A stretch of 64,000 bases of DNA from Bacteroidota bacterium (GCA_016713925.1 JADJOH010000007.1:421501-485500), one strand, 5' to 3'. Positions 46,607 through 55,376 are shown, numbered from the stretch's first letter. Notes: a model not told the origin generated them from the sequence alone. Numbers and translations are program-made.

Positions 46607-47008
46607 ATGTATACCGATCCAATAGCAGATTACTTAACCCGTATCAGAAATGCGGTAAAAGCAAATCACCGTGTAGTGGAAGTACCTGCATCGAACATGA
46701 AAAAGGAGATGACAAAGATCCTTTTCGATAAAGGTTTTATTTCAAATTATAAGTTTGAAGATTCGGATAATAAACAAGGTAATATCAAAATTGCTTTGAA
46801 ATATAACGCCGTTACTAAACTGCCCGCTATCTCAGCCATCCGCCGGATTTCAAAACCCGGTCTGCGTAAGTATGTGAAAGCTGATCGTATTCCAAGAGTT
46901 ATTAATGGTCTTGGTATTGCGATTGTTTCTACTTCTCACGGCTTGATGACCGATAAAGAAGCTCGTCAGATGAATGTTGGTGGAGAAGTCATCTGTTTCG
47001 TTTATTAA
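46607..47008 (+). CDS. rpsH: 30S ribosomal protein S8
   Basis: 133 residues: DPIADYLTRIRNAVKANHR near 3, and the C-terminal GLGIAIVSTSHGLMTDKEAR near 103-122, then GGEVICFVY. Central-domain 16S binder and spc-operon regulator in E. coli. Intact. Confidence 0.97.
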   Translation: MYTDPIADYLTRIRNAVKANHRVVEVPASNMKKEMTKILFDKGFISNYKFEDSDNKQGNIKIALKYNAVTKLPAISAIRRISKPGLRKYVKADRIPRVINGLGIAIVSTSHGLMTDKEARQMNVGGEVICFVY

Positions 47009-47033
47009 TAGTTAAATAAATTACGACGATAAA

Positions 47034-47588
47034 ATGTCACGCGTAGGAAAAAACCCGATCAATATACCCAGTGGGGTGCAGATTAATGTAAATGGCCGTG
47101 AGGTTTCTGTTAAAGGACCTAAAGGCACACTTACTCAGGATGTAGATGATGGAATCAGTGTTGCCATAGAAGGAACTCAGGTAGTACTGAGCCGTGCAAC
47201 TGAACAAAAGCGTCATCGTGCCCTGCATGGTTTGTACCGTGCCCTCATCAACAATATGGTGGTGGGAGTTTCAACCGGATTTAAAGTAGAGCAAGAACTG
47301 GTGGGTGTAGGTTACCGTGCCACGAACCAGGGAAATATGCTGGATATGGTGTTGGGGTATTCTCATCACGTGGTATTCGAATTGCCTTCTGAAATTAAAG
47401 TGGCTACCCGTCAGGATAAAGGACAGAATCCGATCATCACCCTCGAAAGTCACGATAAGCAATTGTTAGGTCAGGTGGCTGCTAAAATTCGCTCCCTGAG
47501 AACTCCTGAACCATACAAAGGAAAAGGAATCAAGTTTGTGGGTGAACAATTACGCAGAAAAGCCGGTAAGTCCGCTTCTAAGAAATAA
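47034..47588 (+). CDS. rplF: 50S ribosomal protein L6
   Basis: 184 residues: SRVGKNPINIPSGVQINVNG at the start, VSVKGPKGTLTQ, and the C-terminal PEPYKGKGIKFVGEQLRRKAGK across 161-180. Near the sarcin-ricin loop. Intact. Confidence 0.97.
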   Translation: MSRVGKNPINIPSGVQINVNGREVSVKGPKGTLTQDVDDGISVAIEGTQVVLSRATEQKRHRALHGLYRALINNMVVGVSTGFKVEQELVGVGYRATNQGNMLDMVLGYSHHVVFELPSEIKVATRQDKGQNPIITLESHDKQLLGQVAAKIRSLRTPEPYKGKGIKFVGEQLRRKAGKSASKK

Positions 47589-47617
47589 TATTAATTAACC
47601 GAATAAGTACACGGTTT

Positions 47618-47974
47618 ATCATTCAAGAACAAAAATTAATCCGCCGCTCTAAAATACGTCACCGTATTCGTAAAGCAATAAAAGGAACTGCTGAACGTCC
47701 ACGACTTTCTGTGTTCCGTAGTAATAAAGCCATCTATGCACAGGTGATTGATGATGTGAAAGGTCTTACGATCGTAGCAGCTTCTTCACGTGAAAGTGGA
47801 GTGGATGTAAAAACAAATAAAGTAGATCAGGCGGTGACTGTCGGTAAAATTCTGGCAGAGAAAGCGAAGGCTGCGGGTATTTCTTCCGTAGTATTTGACC
47901 GTGGTGGTTACCTCTATCATGGACGAGTAAAAGCATTGGCTGATGGTGCCCGTGAAGCAGGATTACAATTTTAA
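47618..47974 (+). CDS. rplR: 50S ribosomal protein L18 (start region damaged)
   Basis: The body is clear: LIRRSKIRHRIRKAIKGTAE, RPRLSVFRSNKAIYAQVIDD and DRGGYLYHGRVKALADGARE. No ATG or other start lies in frame upstream. ATCATTCAAGAACAAAAA at 47618 looks like a damaged ATGGCATTCAAGAAC start (about GG lost, and one A lost from the following run), giving MAFKNKKLIRR and about 119 residues. L18 binds 5S rRNA. The start assignment is inference. Confidence 0.85.
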   Translation: MIQEQKLIRRSKIRHRIRKAIKGTAERPRLSVFRSNKAIYAQVIDDVKGLTIVAASSRESGVDVKTNKVDQAVTVGKILAEKAKAAGISSVVFDRGGYLYHGRVKALADGAREAGLQF

Positions 47975-48001
47975 TACGAACAGATAGTTACGATATATCA
48001 A

Positions 48002-48517
48002 ATGATTCAGAACAGTAAACGCGTTAAGTCAACCGATACAGAACTACACGATAAACTCGTGGCAGTAAATCGTGTTACCAAAGTGACCAAGGGCGGTCGC
48101 GCTTTTGGATTCGCTGCCATCGTGGTAGTTGGAGATGAAAAAGGTGTGGTAGGCCATGGACTTGGTAAAGCGAAAGAAGTAACCGACGCAGTGACGAAAG
48201 CCATTGACGACGCCAAGAAAAACCTGGTTCGTATTCCTTTGAGAAAAGGTACCGTGCCGCATGAACAGGATGGAAAGTTTGGTGGTGCACGTGTGTTCCT
48301 CAAGCCTGCCGCTCCCGGAACCGGAGTAATCGCCGGTGGTGCGATGCGTTCAGTGTTAGAGAGTGTAGGTATTACAGATGTATTGGCAAAATCGAAAGGT
48401 TCTTCCAATCCTCATAATGTGGTGAAAGCAACTATTGATGCATTATTGAAAATGCGCGATGCACGTGCTGTAGCACTACAAAGAAATGTTGATTTAAGTA
48501 AAGTATTTAACGGATAA
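48002..48517 (+). CDS. rpsE: 30S ribosomal protein S5
   Basis: 171 residues. Double-stranded RNA-binding part VNRVTKVTKGGRAFGFAAIV near 20-39, then VVGHGLGKAKEV and the C-terminal GVTDVLAKSKGSSNPHN-type segment (GITDVLAKSKGSSNPHN). Helps decoding fidelity and mRNA unwinding. Intact. Confidence 0.97.
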   Translation: MIQNSKRVKSTDTELHDKLVAVNRVTKVTKGGRAFGFAAIVVVGDEKGVVGHGLGKAKEVTDAVTKAIDDAKKNLVRIPLRKGTVPHEQDGKFGGARVFLKPAAPGTGVIAGGAMRSVLESVGITDVLAKSKGSSNPHNVVKATIDALLKMRDARAVALQRNVDLSKVFNG

Positions 48518-48540
48518 TTTCCACCAGTAGCACGCGAGTC

Positions 48541-48717
48541 ATGGCAAAGTTTACAATCACACAGGTAAAGAGCGGAATCGACCGTTCAGAAGTTCAGAAA
48601 CGTACGCTGAAAGCGCTCGGTCTGACCATGCATAAAACAATAGAAGTAGAAGCGACTCCTCAGATAAAAGGAATGGTAGCTAAAGTTCAGCACCTCGTTC
48701 GCGTAGTAGAGAATTAA
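48541..48717 (+). CDS. rpmD: 50S ribosomal protein L30
   Basis: A 58-residue gene. MAKFTITQVKSGIDRSEVQK starts it, followed by RTLKALGLTMHKT and the end KVQHLVRVVEN. The position between rpsE and rplO is the canonical one for L30. Confidence 0.95.
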   Translation: MAKFTITQVKSGIDRSEVQKRTLKALGLTMHKTIEVEATPQIKGMVAKVQHLVRVVEN

Positions 48718-48750
48718 TTATCCATCTGAAAAAGAGAAACAATACAGATT

Positions 48751-49199
48751 ATGGATTTGAGCAATCTTAAGCCGGCAAAAGGTTCAACGAAGAACCGGAA
48801 ACGCATAGCACGTGGATCGGGTTCCGGTCATGGTGGTACTTCCACCCGTGGTCATAAAGGCGCTGGTTCACGCAGCGGTAACAGCCGAAAGATAGGTTTT
48901 GAAGGTGGTCAGATGCCCCTGCAACGCCCGTCTTCCTAAATTCGGTTTTAAAAATATTAACCGTGTAGAATACGCAGGCATCAACCTCGATACTCTTCAG
49001 CGTTTAGCCGAAGAACATAGTATCAGCAATTTTGATAAGCAGGTGTTCATCGAGCGCGGACTTATATCAAAAAATGAACTTGTTGAAAATTCTCGGTCGT
49101 GGCGAGTTAACAGCAAAAGTGGATGTAAAAGCGAATGCCTTCTCCGCTTCTGCAAAAGCCGCAATCGAAAAAGTGGGTGGTACAACAGCAACCCTCTAA
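48751..49199 (+). CDS. rplO: 50S ribosomal protein L15 (frame broken twice)
   Basis: Corrected about 148 residues. Frame 1: NLKPAKGSTKNRKRIARGSG, RGHKGAGSRSG, FEGGQMPLQR. An extra C near 48928 creates an early stop (corrected RRLPKFGFKNINRVEY); an extra G near 49085 breaks it again (corrected LVKILGRGELTAKVDVKAN). It ends VGGTTATL at 49199. L15 is a late 50S assembly protein. Confidence 0.92.
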
Positions 49200-49208
49200 T
49201 AAGAGCTT

Positions 49209-50573
49209 ATGAAGAACTTCATACAGACATTACAAAATATCTTTAAAATAGAGGACCTGCGTTCCAGGATCCTGAATACACTCTTGTTCCTGCTGGTGTA
49301 TCGCCTCGCAGCACATGTGGTGTTGCCGGGTATTGATCCTACTCAGCTCGCAGGGTTACGTGCTCAGACAGAAGGCGGAATTTTAGGTCTGCTGGATGCT
49401 TTCTCCGGTGGTGCCTTCTCTCAGGCTTCTGTAGTAGCATTGGGAATTATGCCTTACATCTCTGCATCTATCGTGGTGCAGTTGTTGGGTATCGCGGTTC
49501 CTTACTTCCAGAAACTTCAAAAGGAAGGTGAAAGCGGAAGAAAGAAACTCAATCAGATTACACGTATTCTTACCGTTATCGTGGTGATTTTCCAGGCTCC
49601 GGGTTATTTAATTAATTTGAAAACTCAGGCTCCGGGTGCAATTATCGCGTATTCCAATCCTGAAATTATCTCTCCGGCATTCTTCATGTTTACCTCTACT
49701 TTGATTATTGTGGCGGGTACATTGTTTATCATGTGGCTGGGTGAGCGTATCACTGAAAAAGGTATTGGAAACGGTATTTCATTGATCATTATGACCGGTA
49801 TTATTGCACGACTTCCCTTCGCATTGCGTGATGAATTCTTATCACGACTGAATGATCAGGGTGGTGGTCTGGTAATATTCCTGATTGAAATGGTGGCATT
49901 GTTTGCTGTTGTGGTCTCTGTGATACTTCTCGTTCAAGGCACCCGAAAGATTCCGGTGCAGTTTGCAAAGAAGATTGTTGGAAATAAACAATACGGTGGA
50001 GTGCGTCAATATATTCCTCTCAAAGTAAATGCAGCAGGTGTAATGCCGATCGTATTTGCTCAGGCGATTATGTTTATTCCCGCTTATGTGGCGCAGTTCT
50101 TCCCGGAATCCGCTTCATGGCAAGGCTTTGCATCTAATATTACTGACTTCACATCTCCGCTTTACAATATTGTATTTGCGGTGCTGATTATACTCTTCAC
50201 GTATTTCTATACGGCTATCGCTGTCAATCCAAGTCAGATGGCAGATGATATGAAGAAAAATGGTGGATTTATTCCCGGCGTTAAACCCGGACGTAAAACA
50301 TCTGAATTTATCGATGACGTGATGTCAAAGATTACTTTACCCGGGTCCTTCTTCCTGGCGTTTGTGGCGATCATGCCCACGTTTGCGAATCTGGCCGGTG
50401 TAAATTCAAATTTCGCTCAATTCTATGGTGGTACTTCCCTGCTGATTCTCGTCGGTGTTGTACTGGATACCTTACAGCAAATAGAAAGTCATCTGCTCAT
50501 GCGTCATTACGACGGGTTGATGAAGTCCGGCCGGATTAAAGGTCGTTCTGCTGCGATAGGTGCCACAGCCTAG
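49209..50573 (+). CDS. secY: Protein translocase subunit SecY
   Basis: 454 residues with ten membrane segments, the channel of the Sec translocon. Early segment LLFLLVYRLAAHVVLPGID near 24; plug region LLDAFSGGAFSQASVVALGI near 60; PYISASIVVQLL near 84; late conserved VNPSQMADDMKKNGGFIPG near 337. Standard place after rplO. It exports the many signal-peptide proteins of this window before T9SS acts. Confidence 0.97.
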   Translation: MKNFIQTLQNIFKIEDLRSRILNTLLFLLVYRLAAHVVLPGIDPTQLAGLRAQTEGGILGLLDAFSGGAFSQASVVALGIMPYISASIVVQLLGIAVPYFQKLQKEGESGRKKLNQITRILTVIVVIFQAPGYLINLKTQAPGAIIAYSNPEIISPAFFMFTSTLIIVAGTLFIMWLGERITEKGIGNGISLIIMTGIIARLPFALRDEFLSRLNDQGGGLVIFLIEMVALFAVVVSVILLVQGTRKIPVQFAKKIVGNKQYGGVRQYIPLKVNAAGVMPIVFAQAIMFIPAYVAQFFPESASWQGFASNITDFTSPLYNIVFAVLIILFTYFYTAIAVNPSQMADDMKKNGGFIPGVKPGRKTSEFIDDVMSKITLPGSFFLAFVAIMPTFANLAGVNSNFAQFYGGTSLLILVGVVLDTLQQIESHLLMRHYDGLMKSGRIKGRSAAIGATA

Positions 50574-50593
50574 TTTGAGTTAAAGGGGATAAG

Positions 50594-51414
50594 ATGAGCG
50601 GAAGTACAATAGTGTACAAAACACAAGAGCAGATTGAGCTTATCCGAAAGAGTTCTTTACTTGTTGGCAAGACATTGGCAGAAGTTGCACGCCACCTCAA
50701 ACCTGGAATAACCACCCTTGAGCTGGATACCATCGCTGAGAAATTCATCCTCGCAAATGGTGCTGTTCCTACCTTTAAAAATTATCATGGATACAAGCAT
50801 ACGCTTTGTATTTCGGTAAATGAAGAAGTAGTGCATGGCATTCCGGGAAAAAGAGTGATCAATGATGGAGATGTAGTTTCAATTGATTGTGGCGCATTCA
50901 TGAATGGCTTCCACGGAGATTCGGCTTATACCTTTCCCGTTGGAGTAGTGAGTGAAGAAGTGCTTCGTCTACTCAGAGTAACCAAAACTTCCTTGTACAA
51001 AGGAATTGCGAAAGCGAGAAACGGTAACCGGGTAGGTGATATCAGTGCTGCAATACAGCAATATGCAGAAGATGCAGGATATGGTGTCGTGAGAGAATTG
51101 GTGGGACATGGAGTAGGTGCAGAACTGCACGAAAAACCTGAAGTCGCCAATTACGGGAAGAAAGGTTCTGGCCCTTTGCTTAAAGCGGGGATGACTATCG
51201 CAATTGAGCCCATGATCAATATGGGAACAAGGCAAATCCGGCAACTGAGTGACGGGTGGACAATCACCACTGGGACAAGAAACCGGCAGCACACTTCGAG
51301 CATACCATCGCCATTACAGAAGGAGAACCTGATATCCTGAGTTCATTCAATGACATTGAACTTGCCATCGCAGAAAATAGTTACATAACAGAAAAAATAG
51401 CAACACTCGCCTGA
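50594..51414 (+). CDS. map: Methionine aminopeptidase type I (frame broken once)
   Basis: Corrected about 273 residues. Metal ligands: Asp in SIDCGAFMNGFHGDSAYTF, His in ELVGHGVGAELHE, Glu in IAIEPMINMGTR, and the last Glu in AHFEHTIAITEGE, which lies only in the second frame. One base is missing near 51263 (GGTGGACAATCACCACT then GGGAC), restoring DKKPAAHFEHT. Removes the initiator Met in the cytosol. Since the catalytic Glu is lost in the first frame, it is an assembly error. Confidence 0.92.
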
Positions 51415-51418
51415 TCTA

Positions 51419-51637
51419 ATGTCGAAACAACCGGCCATCGAACAAGACGGTACGATTACAGAAGCCCTCTCTAACGCGACATTCCGTGTGGAGTTGGAGA
51501 ACGGACATGAAATCATCGCGCATATCTCCGGAAAAATGAGAATGCATTACATTAAAATTCTTCCGGGTGATAAGGTGAAAGTAGAGATGTCGCCATATGA
51601 TCTTACCAAAGGACGAATAACGTACCGCTATAAATAA
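51419..51637 (+). CDS. infA: Translation initiation factor IF-1
   Basis: 72 residues of the S1/OB fold: DGTITEALSNATFRVELENG near 10, GHEIIAHISGKMRMHYIKIL and the end KGRITYRYK. Binds the 30S A site with IF-2 and IF-3. 4 bp after map. Confidence 0.97.
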   Translation: MSKQPAIEQDGTITEALSNATFRVELENGHEIIAHISGKMRMHYIKILPGDKVKVEMSPYDLTKGRITYRYK

Positions 51638-51661
51638 ACCTTCAACGGGAAAAATATTAAA

Positions 51662-51778
51662 ATGAAAGTTCGCCCATCTCTCAAAAAGCGCAGCGCAGAA
51701 TGTAAAATTGTGCGTAGAAAAGGCCGCTTGTATGTGATCAACAAAAAGAATCCACGCTTTAAAATGCGTCAGGGATAA
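51662..51778 (+). CDS. rpmJ: 50S ribosomal protein L36, Cys-poor form
   Basis: A 38-codon gene: MKVRPSLKKRSAECKIVRRK then GRLYVINKKNPRFKMRQG. Only one of the three Cys and no His of the zinc-binding form remain (Ser, Asn and Phe replace them), so it is the zinc-independent paralogue. Between infA and rpsM as usual. Confidence 0.95.
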   Translation: MKVRPSLKKRSAECKIVRRKGRLYVINKKNPRFKMRQG

Positions 51779-51814
51779 TCTTTATTAATTTAACAATAGA
51801 AATTACGTCAGATA

Positions 51815-52192
51815 ATGGCTCGTATATCTGGTATTGATTTACCAAAAAATAAAAGAGGTGAGATAGGTCTCACTTACATCTTTGGCATAGGAAAGACCTC
51901 TGCTCAGAAGATCCTGACTGAAGCCAATGTAAATTGGAATAAGAAAGTTCATGAATGGGATGATGATGATCTGAATAAGATCCGCTCTATCATCAATGAG
52001 TCCTTCAAAGTAGAAGGTGCTCTTCGTTCAGAAACGCAGTTGAACATTAAACGCCTGATGGATATCGGCAGTTACCGTGGTATCCGTCATCGTGTAGGTT
52101 TGCCTGTTCGCGGTCAGCGTACTAAGAACAATTGTCGCACTCGTAAGGGTAAGCGTAAGACAGTTGCGAACAAAAAGAAAGTAACTAAATAA
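51815..52192 (+). CDS. rpsM: 30S ribosomal protein S13
   Basis: 125 residues: MARISGIDLPKNKRGEIGLT at the start, RHRVGLPVRGQRTKNNCRTR near 89-108, and a Lys-rich end that contacts P-site tRNA. Intact. Confidence 0.97.
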   Translation: MARISGIDLPKNKRGEIGLTYIFGIGKTSAQKILTEANVNWNKKVHEWDDDDLNKIRSIINESFKVEGALRSETQLNIKRLMDIGSYRGIRHRVGLPVRGQRTKNNCRTRKGKRKTVANKKKVTK

Positions 52193-52222
52193 TTTAACAG
52201 ATTAATACATCCGTTCTGAACA

Positions 52223-52612
52223 ATGGCTAAACAAACTAAAGCCGTAAAGAAGAGAGTAGTAAAAGTGGAAGCAGCCGGCGAGGCCCACATCAATGCTACT
52301 TTCAATAATATTATTATCAGCCTTACCAATACTACCGGTCAGGTGATCTCCTGGGCTTCTGCAGGTAAAATGGGTTTTCGTGGTTCTAAAAAGAACACGC
52401 CCTATGCTGCCCAGTTGGCCGCTGCTGACTGTACTAAAGTAGCCTACGAGGCAGGACTGCGTAAAGTAAAGGTTTTTGTAAAAGGACCCGGTTCAGGTCG
52501 TGAATCTGCCATTCGTACGATTCATAACTCAGGTGTTGAGGTAACTGAAATAGTAGATATCACACCAATTCCTCACAATGGCTGCCGTCCTCCAAAGCGT
52601 CGCCGCATTTAA
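52223..52612 (+). CDS. rpsK: 30S ribosomal protein S11
   Basis: 129 residues: AHINATFNNIIISLTNTTGQ near 21, FRGSKKNTPYAAQLAAADC, and the end PHNGCRPPKRRRI, typical of S11. 30S platform protein. Intact. Confidence 0.97.
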   Translation: MAKQTKAVKKRVVKVEAAGEAHINATFNNIIISLTNTTGQVISWASAGKMGFRGSKKNTPYAAQLAAADCTKVAYEAGLRKVKVFVKGPGSGRESAIRTIHNSGVEVTEIVDITPIPHNGCRPPKRRRI

Positions 52613-52646
52613 TCATTAGCATAAATAGAAAAGTCTAAATAATACA

Positions 52647-53252
52647 ATGGCAAGATACATAGGCCCCAAGACCAGAATCTCCCGTAAGTTTCGCGAGCCG
52701 ATATATGGTCCTGATAAAAATTTCGAAAAGCGCAGTTATCCTCCGGGGCAACATGGCAACAGTAAGAAACGTGCAAAGGTTTCTGAGTACTCTACTCAAT
52801 TGATGGAGAAGCAAAAGGTGAAGTACATGTACGGCATCCTCGAGCGCCAGTTCGCTAAAATTTTCGACCGTGCTTCCCGCATGGAAGGAATAACAGGGGA
52901 GAATCTTTTAAAATTGATCGAATCACGCCTGGATAATGTAGTGTATCGTTTAGGATTGGCTGCGAGCCGTTCCGGTGCACGTCAGTTGGTATCTCACCGC
53001 CACGTTACAGTGAATGGTAAATTAGTGAATATTCCTTCTTATACATTGCGCGCAGGTGATGTCATCGCAGTTCGTGAGAAATCTAAATCTCTCGAGACTA
53101 TCAATGATGCACTGGCCTCAAGAATGGGTAAATACAGTTGGTTGGAGTGGGATGGAAGTAAGATGGCCGGAAAGTTCATTAATCCTCCTGCCCGTGAAGA
53201 ACTGACTGAGAATATTAAAGAGCAACTCATCGTCGAGTTATACTCTAAGTAA
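52647..53252 (+). CDS. rpsD: 30S ribosomal protein S4
   Basis: 201 residues. S4 RNA-binding motif SRLDNVVYRLGLAASRSGAR near 92-111, then QLVSHRHVTVNGKLVNIPSY; LVELYSK-type end (IVELYSK). Primary 16S rRNA binder and alpha operon regulator in E. coli. Intact. Confidence 0.97.
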   Translation: MARYIGPKTRISRKFREPIYGPDKNFEKRSYPPGQHGNSKKRAKVSEYSTQLMEKQKVKYMYGILERQFAKIFDRASRMEGITGENLLKLIESRLDNVVYRLGLAASRSGARQLVSHRHVTVNGKLVNIPSYTLRAGDVIAVREKSKSLETINDALASRMGKYSWLEWDGSKMAGKFINPPAREELTENIKEQLIVELYSK

Positions 53253-53336
53253 TTCCTGATGGAAGGGGTTGCGGTACCCTCAACAACTGCACTTACAATA
53301 ATTGAATATTAGAAACTATAAACACAAAGAAGACAC

Positions 53337-54329
53337 ATGGCGATATTAGCTTTTCAGCGACCGGACAAAGTGATTATGAATCATTCGACCGAAACATTTG
53401 GTCAGTTCGAATTCCGTCCACTCGAGCCCGGGTATGGAATTACGGTCGGAAATGCATTGCGCAGGATACTGCTCAGTTCGTTAGAAGGCTTTGCCATCAC
53501 TTCCGTGAAATTATCCGGAGTTGATCACGAGTTCTCTACGATTAAGGGTGTTATTGAAGATGTAACTGAAATAATTCTTAACCTGAAGCAGGTGAGATTT
53601 AAGCAGCAGATAGAAGGTACCGATTCTGAACAGGTACATGTGATGATCAATGGTAAGGCAACTTTCACAGCAGGTGATATCGCAAAACATACCACGGCCT
53701 TTCAGGTGTTGAATCCGGAGTTCGTGATTTGCAATATGGATCCTTCAGTGAAGTTACAGATGGATATTACGATCGATAAAGGTCGCGGTTATGTTCCTTC
53801 TGAGGAAAATAAAACCAATGCGGCACCTATCGGAACTATATTTCTGGATGCGATCTATACGCCTATCCGAAATGTAAAATATTTCATAGAGAACTATCGT
53901 GTAGAACAGAAAACTGACTATGAGAAATTAGTAGTGGAAATTACCTCCGACGGTTCTGTTCATCCAAAAGATGCATTGAAAGATGCAGCTGAAATCCTGA
54001 TTCATCATTTTATGTTGTTTAGTGATGAAAAGATCACTCTTGAGTCAAAACCAAAGCAGGTGACTGAAGAGTTGGATGAGACTACGCTGCACATGCGTCA
54101 GATGTTAAAGACGAAATTGGTGGATATGGACCTTAGTGTTCGTGCATTGAACTGCCTGAAAGCAGCTGATGTGGAAACACTCGGTGACCTGGTGAGCTTC
54201 ACCAAAGCGGATCTCCTTAAGTTTCGCAACTTCGGTAAAAAATCATTGACAGAATTAGAAGAACTTGTTCGTAGTAAGAACCTGAGCTTCGGTATGAATA
54301 TCGCTAAGTACGGTATTGATAAGGATTAA
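53337..54329 (+). CDS. rpoA: RNA polymerase subunit alpha
   Basis: 330 residues. NTD: GYGITVGNALRRILLSSLEG near 33-52, the dimer interface; linker near 235; CTD with helix-hairpin-helix SFTKADLLKFRNFGKKSLTE near 288-307, which binds UP elements and regulators. 84 bp after rpsD, before rplQ. Intact. Confidence 0.97.
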   Translation: MAILAFQRPDKVIMNHSTETFGQFEFRPLEPGYGITVGNALRRILLSSLEGFAITSVKLSGVDHEFSTIKGVIEDVTEIILNLKQVRFKQQIEGTDSEQVHVMINGKATFTAGDIAKHTTAFQVLNPEFVICNMDPSVKLQMDITIDKGRGYVPSEENKTNAAPIGTIFLDAIYTPIRNVKYFIENYRVEQKTDYEKLVVEITSDGSVHPKDALKDAAEILIHHFMLFSDEKITLESKPKQVTEELDETTLHMRQMLKTKLVDMDLSVRALNCLKAADVETLGDLVSFTKADLLKFRNFGKKSLTELEELVRSKNLSFGMNIAKYGIDKD

Positions 54330-54382
54330 TTAAATTAAAATTTAACGCGTTCAGCGAACGATTATATTAACACGAATACAAA

Positions 54383-54864
54383 ATGCGTCACGGTAAAAGA
54401 ATAACCACCTCGGTCGTAAAGAGGCACATAGATACTCCCTCTTGAGTAACCTTGCAATATCATTAATTACACATAAGCGAATCTTCACTACTGTTGCCAA
54501 AGCAAAAGCCTTGCGCACATATGTGGAGCCATTGCTCACGAAATCAAAGGATGATTCTACCCATTCTCGTCGTGTAGTGTTTTCCTATCTCCAAAGTAAG
54601 GATGCCGTAACGGAATTGTTCCGCGAGGTGAGTCAGAAGATTGCTGATCGTCCGGGTGGATATACCCGTATCATTAAAGTAGGTAACCGTCCCGGTGATG
54701 CTGCTGAAATGGCGATGATTGAATTGGTTGATTTCAATGCTAACCTCCAGAAGGAAAAAGGTGGCAAGAAAGCTGCAGCCAAAACAACCCGTCGTAGTCG
54801 TGCAAAGAAAACAACTGCAAAAGCAGGCGGTACAGATGAAGCAAAAGGCGATACTGCTGAATAG
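54383..54864 (+). CDS. rplQ: 50S ribosomal protein L17 with Lys/Ala-rich tail (frame broken once)
   Basis: Corrected about 160 residues. ATG at 54383 reads MRHGKRI, then one A is missing near 54402; repaired it gives NHLGRKEAHRYSLLSNLAIS. The conserved tail YTRIIKVGNRPGDAAEMAMI is near 91-110, then VDFN and a ~40-residue extension rich in Lys and Ala that E. coli L17 lacks. Last gene of the run. Confidence 0.92.
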
Positions 54865-54874
54865 TATTCATTCA

Positions 54875-54927
54875 ATCTATAAAAAGAGAGAGGCGAACAA
54901 TTTGTTCGCCTCTCTCTTTTTATAGAT
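54875..54927 (+). terminator. Strong bidirectional terminator after rplQ
   Basis: A perfect 26-bp inverted repeat: arms 54875-54900 and 54902-54927 with a single centre base, GC-rich at the top (GGCGAACAA/TTGTTCGCC) and A/T-rich at the base. Starts 11 bp after the rplQ stop and ends the ribosomal run; the T-rich base on both strands makes it usable in both directions. Confidence 0.9.
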
Positions 54928-54955
54928 ATTCTTTCTAACTTACTTAACATCGCTG

Positions 54956-55232
54956 GGAGGAACTCACTGTTAACCGGGGGGGGGGGCCCCCCCCCCCCGG
55001 GGGGGGGGGGGGGGGGGGGCGGGGGGGGGGGGGGGGGGCGCGGTACGGAGGAGCTCGCTGCTCACCGGAGGAACGCCTTACGGGAGGACGCTCCCTTCAC
55101 TCGCTGGATGGACCCCTCGCTTCGCTCACTTGGAGGAACGTCGCTTCGCTCACCGGGAGGTTCTCTCTGGGAGGATCGTTCCTCGCGGAGGAGCGCCGGG
55201 GACTGGGAGGATAATTCGCTGCGCTCACTTGG
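54956..55232. repeat. Degenerate GC-rich array of GGAGGA-headed units
   Basis: GGAGGA or a one-base variant recurs at 54956, 55047, 55067, 55083, 55106, 55132, 55156, 55170, 55187 and 55206, with spacing 14-26 bp outside the G/C block, followed by related tails such as TCGCTTCGCTCAC (about 55117 and 55140). Base composition is far higher in G+C than the flanks. Part of it is interrupted by the G/C homopolymer block. Confidence 0.65.
54976..55038. other. G/C homopolymer block, probable assembly artefact
   Basis: G11 (54976-54986), C12 (54987-54998), G21 (54999-55019), C, G18 (55021-55038). Such pure tracts are hard to sequence and are typical of collapsed or noise-driven consensus. Treat the exact length as unreliable. 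Confidence 0.7.
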
Positions 55233-55371
55233 AACAAACCTTAAACCTCAAACTTTAACCTTAAACTTTAAACCTTAAACCTCAAACTTTAACCTTAAAC
55301 TTTAAACCTTAAACCTTTAACCTTAAACTTTAAACCTTAAACCTTAAACTTTAAACTTTAAACCTTAAACT
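55233..55371. repeat. Telomere-like heptamer array
   Basis: About nineteen degenerate copies of AACCTTA/AACTTTA (period 7, some units of 6 or 8), including a perfect 34-bp tandem duplication (55239-55272 and 55273-55306). It ends six bases before the stop codon of the minus-strand hydrolase gene, so it lies directly behind that gene's 3' end. Confidence 0.85.
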
Positions 55372-55376
55372 CTTTT

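Noticed and set aside
54956..55371. CRISPR array
   Set aside because: Units are degenerate and contiguous, with no constant repeat separated by unique spacers and no cas genes nearby.
55233..55371. True telomere or replicon end
   Set aside because: The array is internal, flanked by intact genes on both sides, and degenerate; no hairpin telomere or resolvase gene is present.
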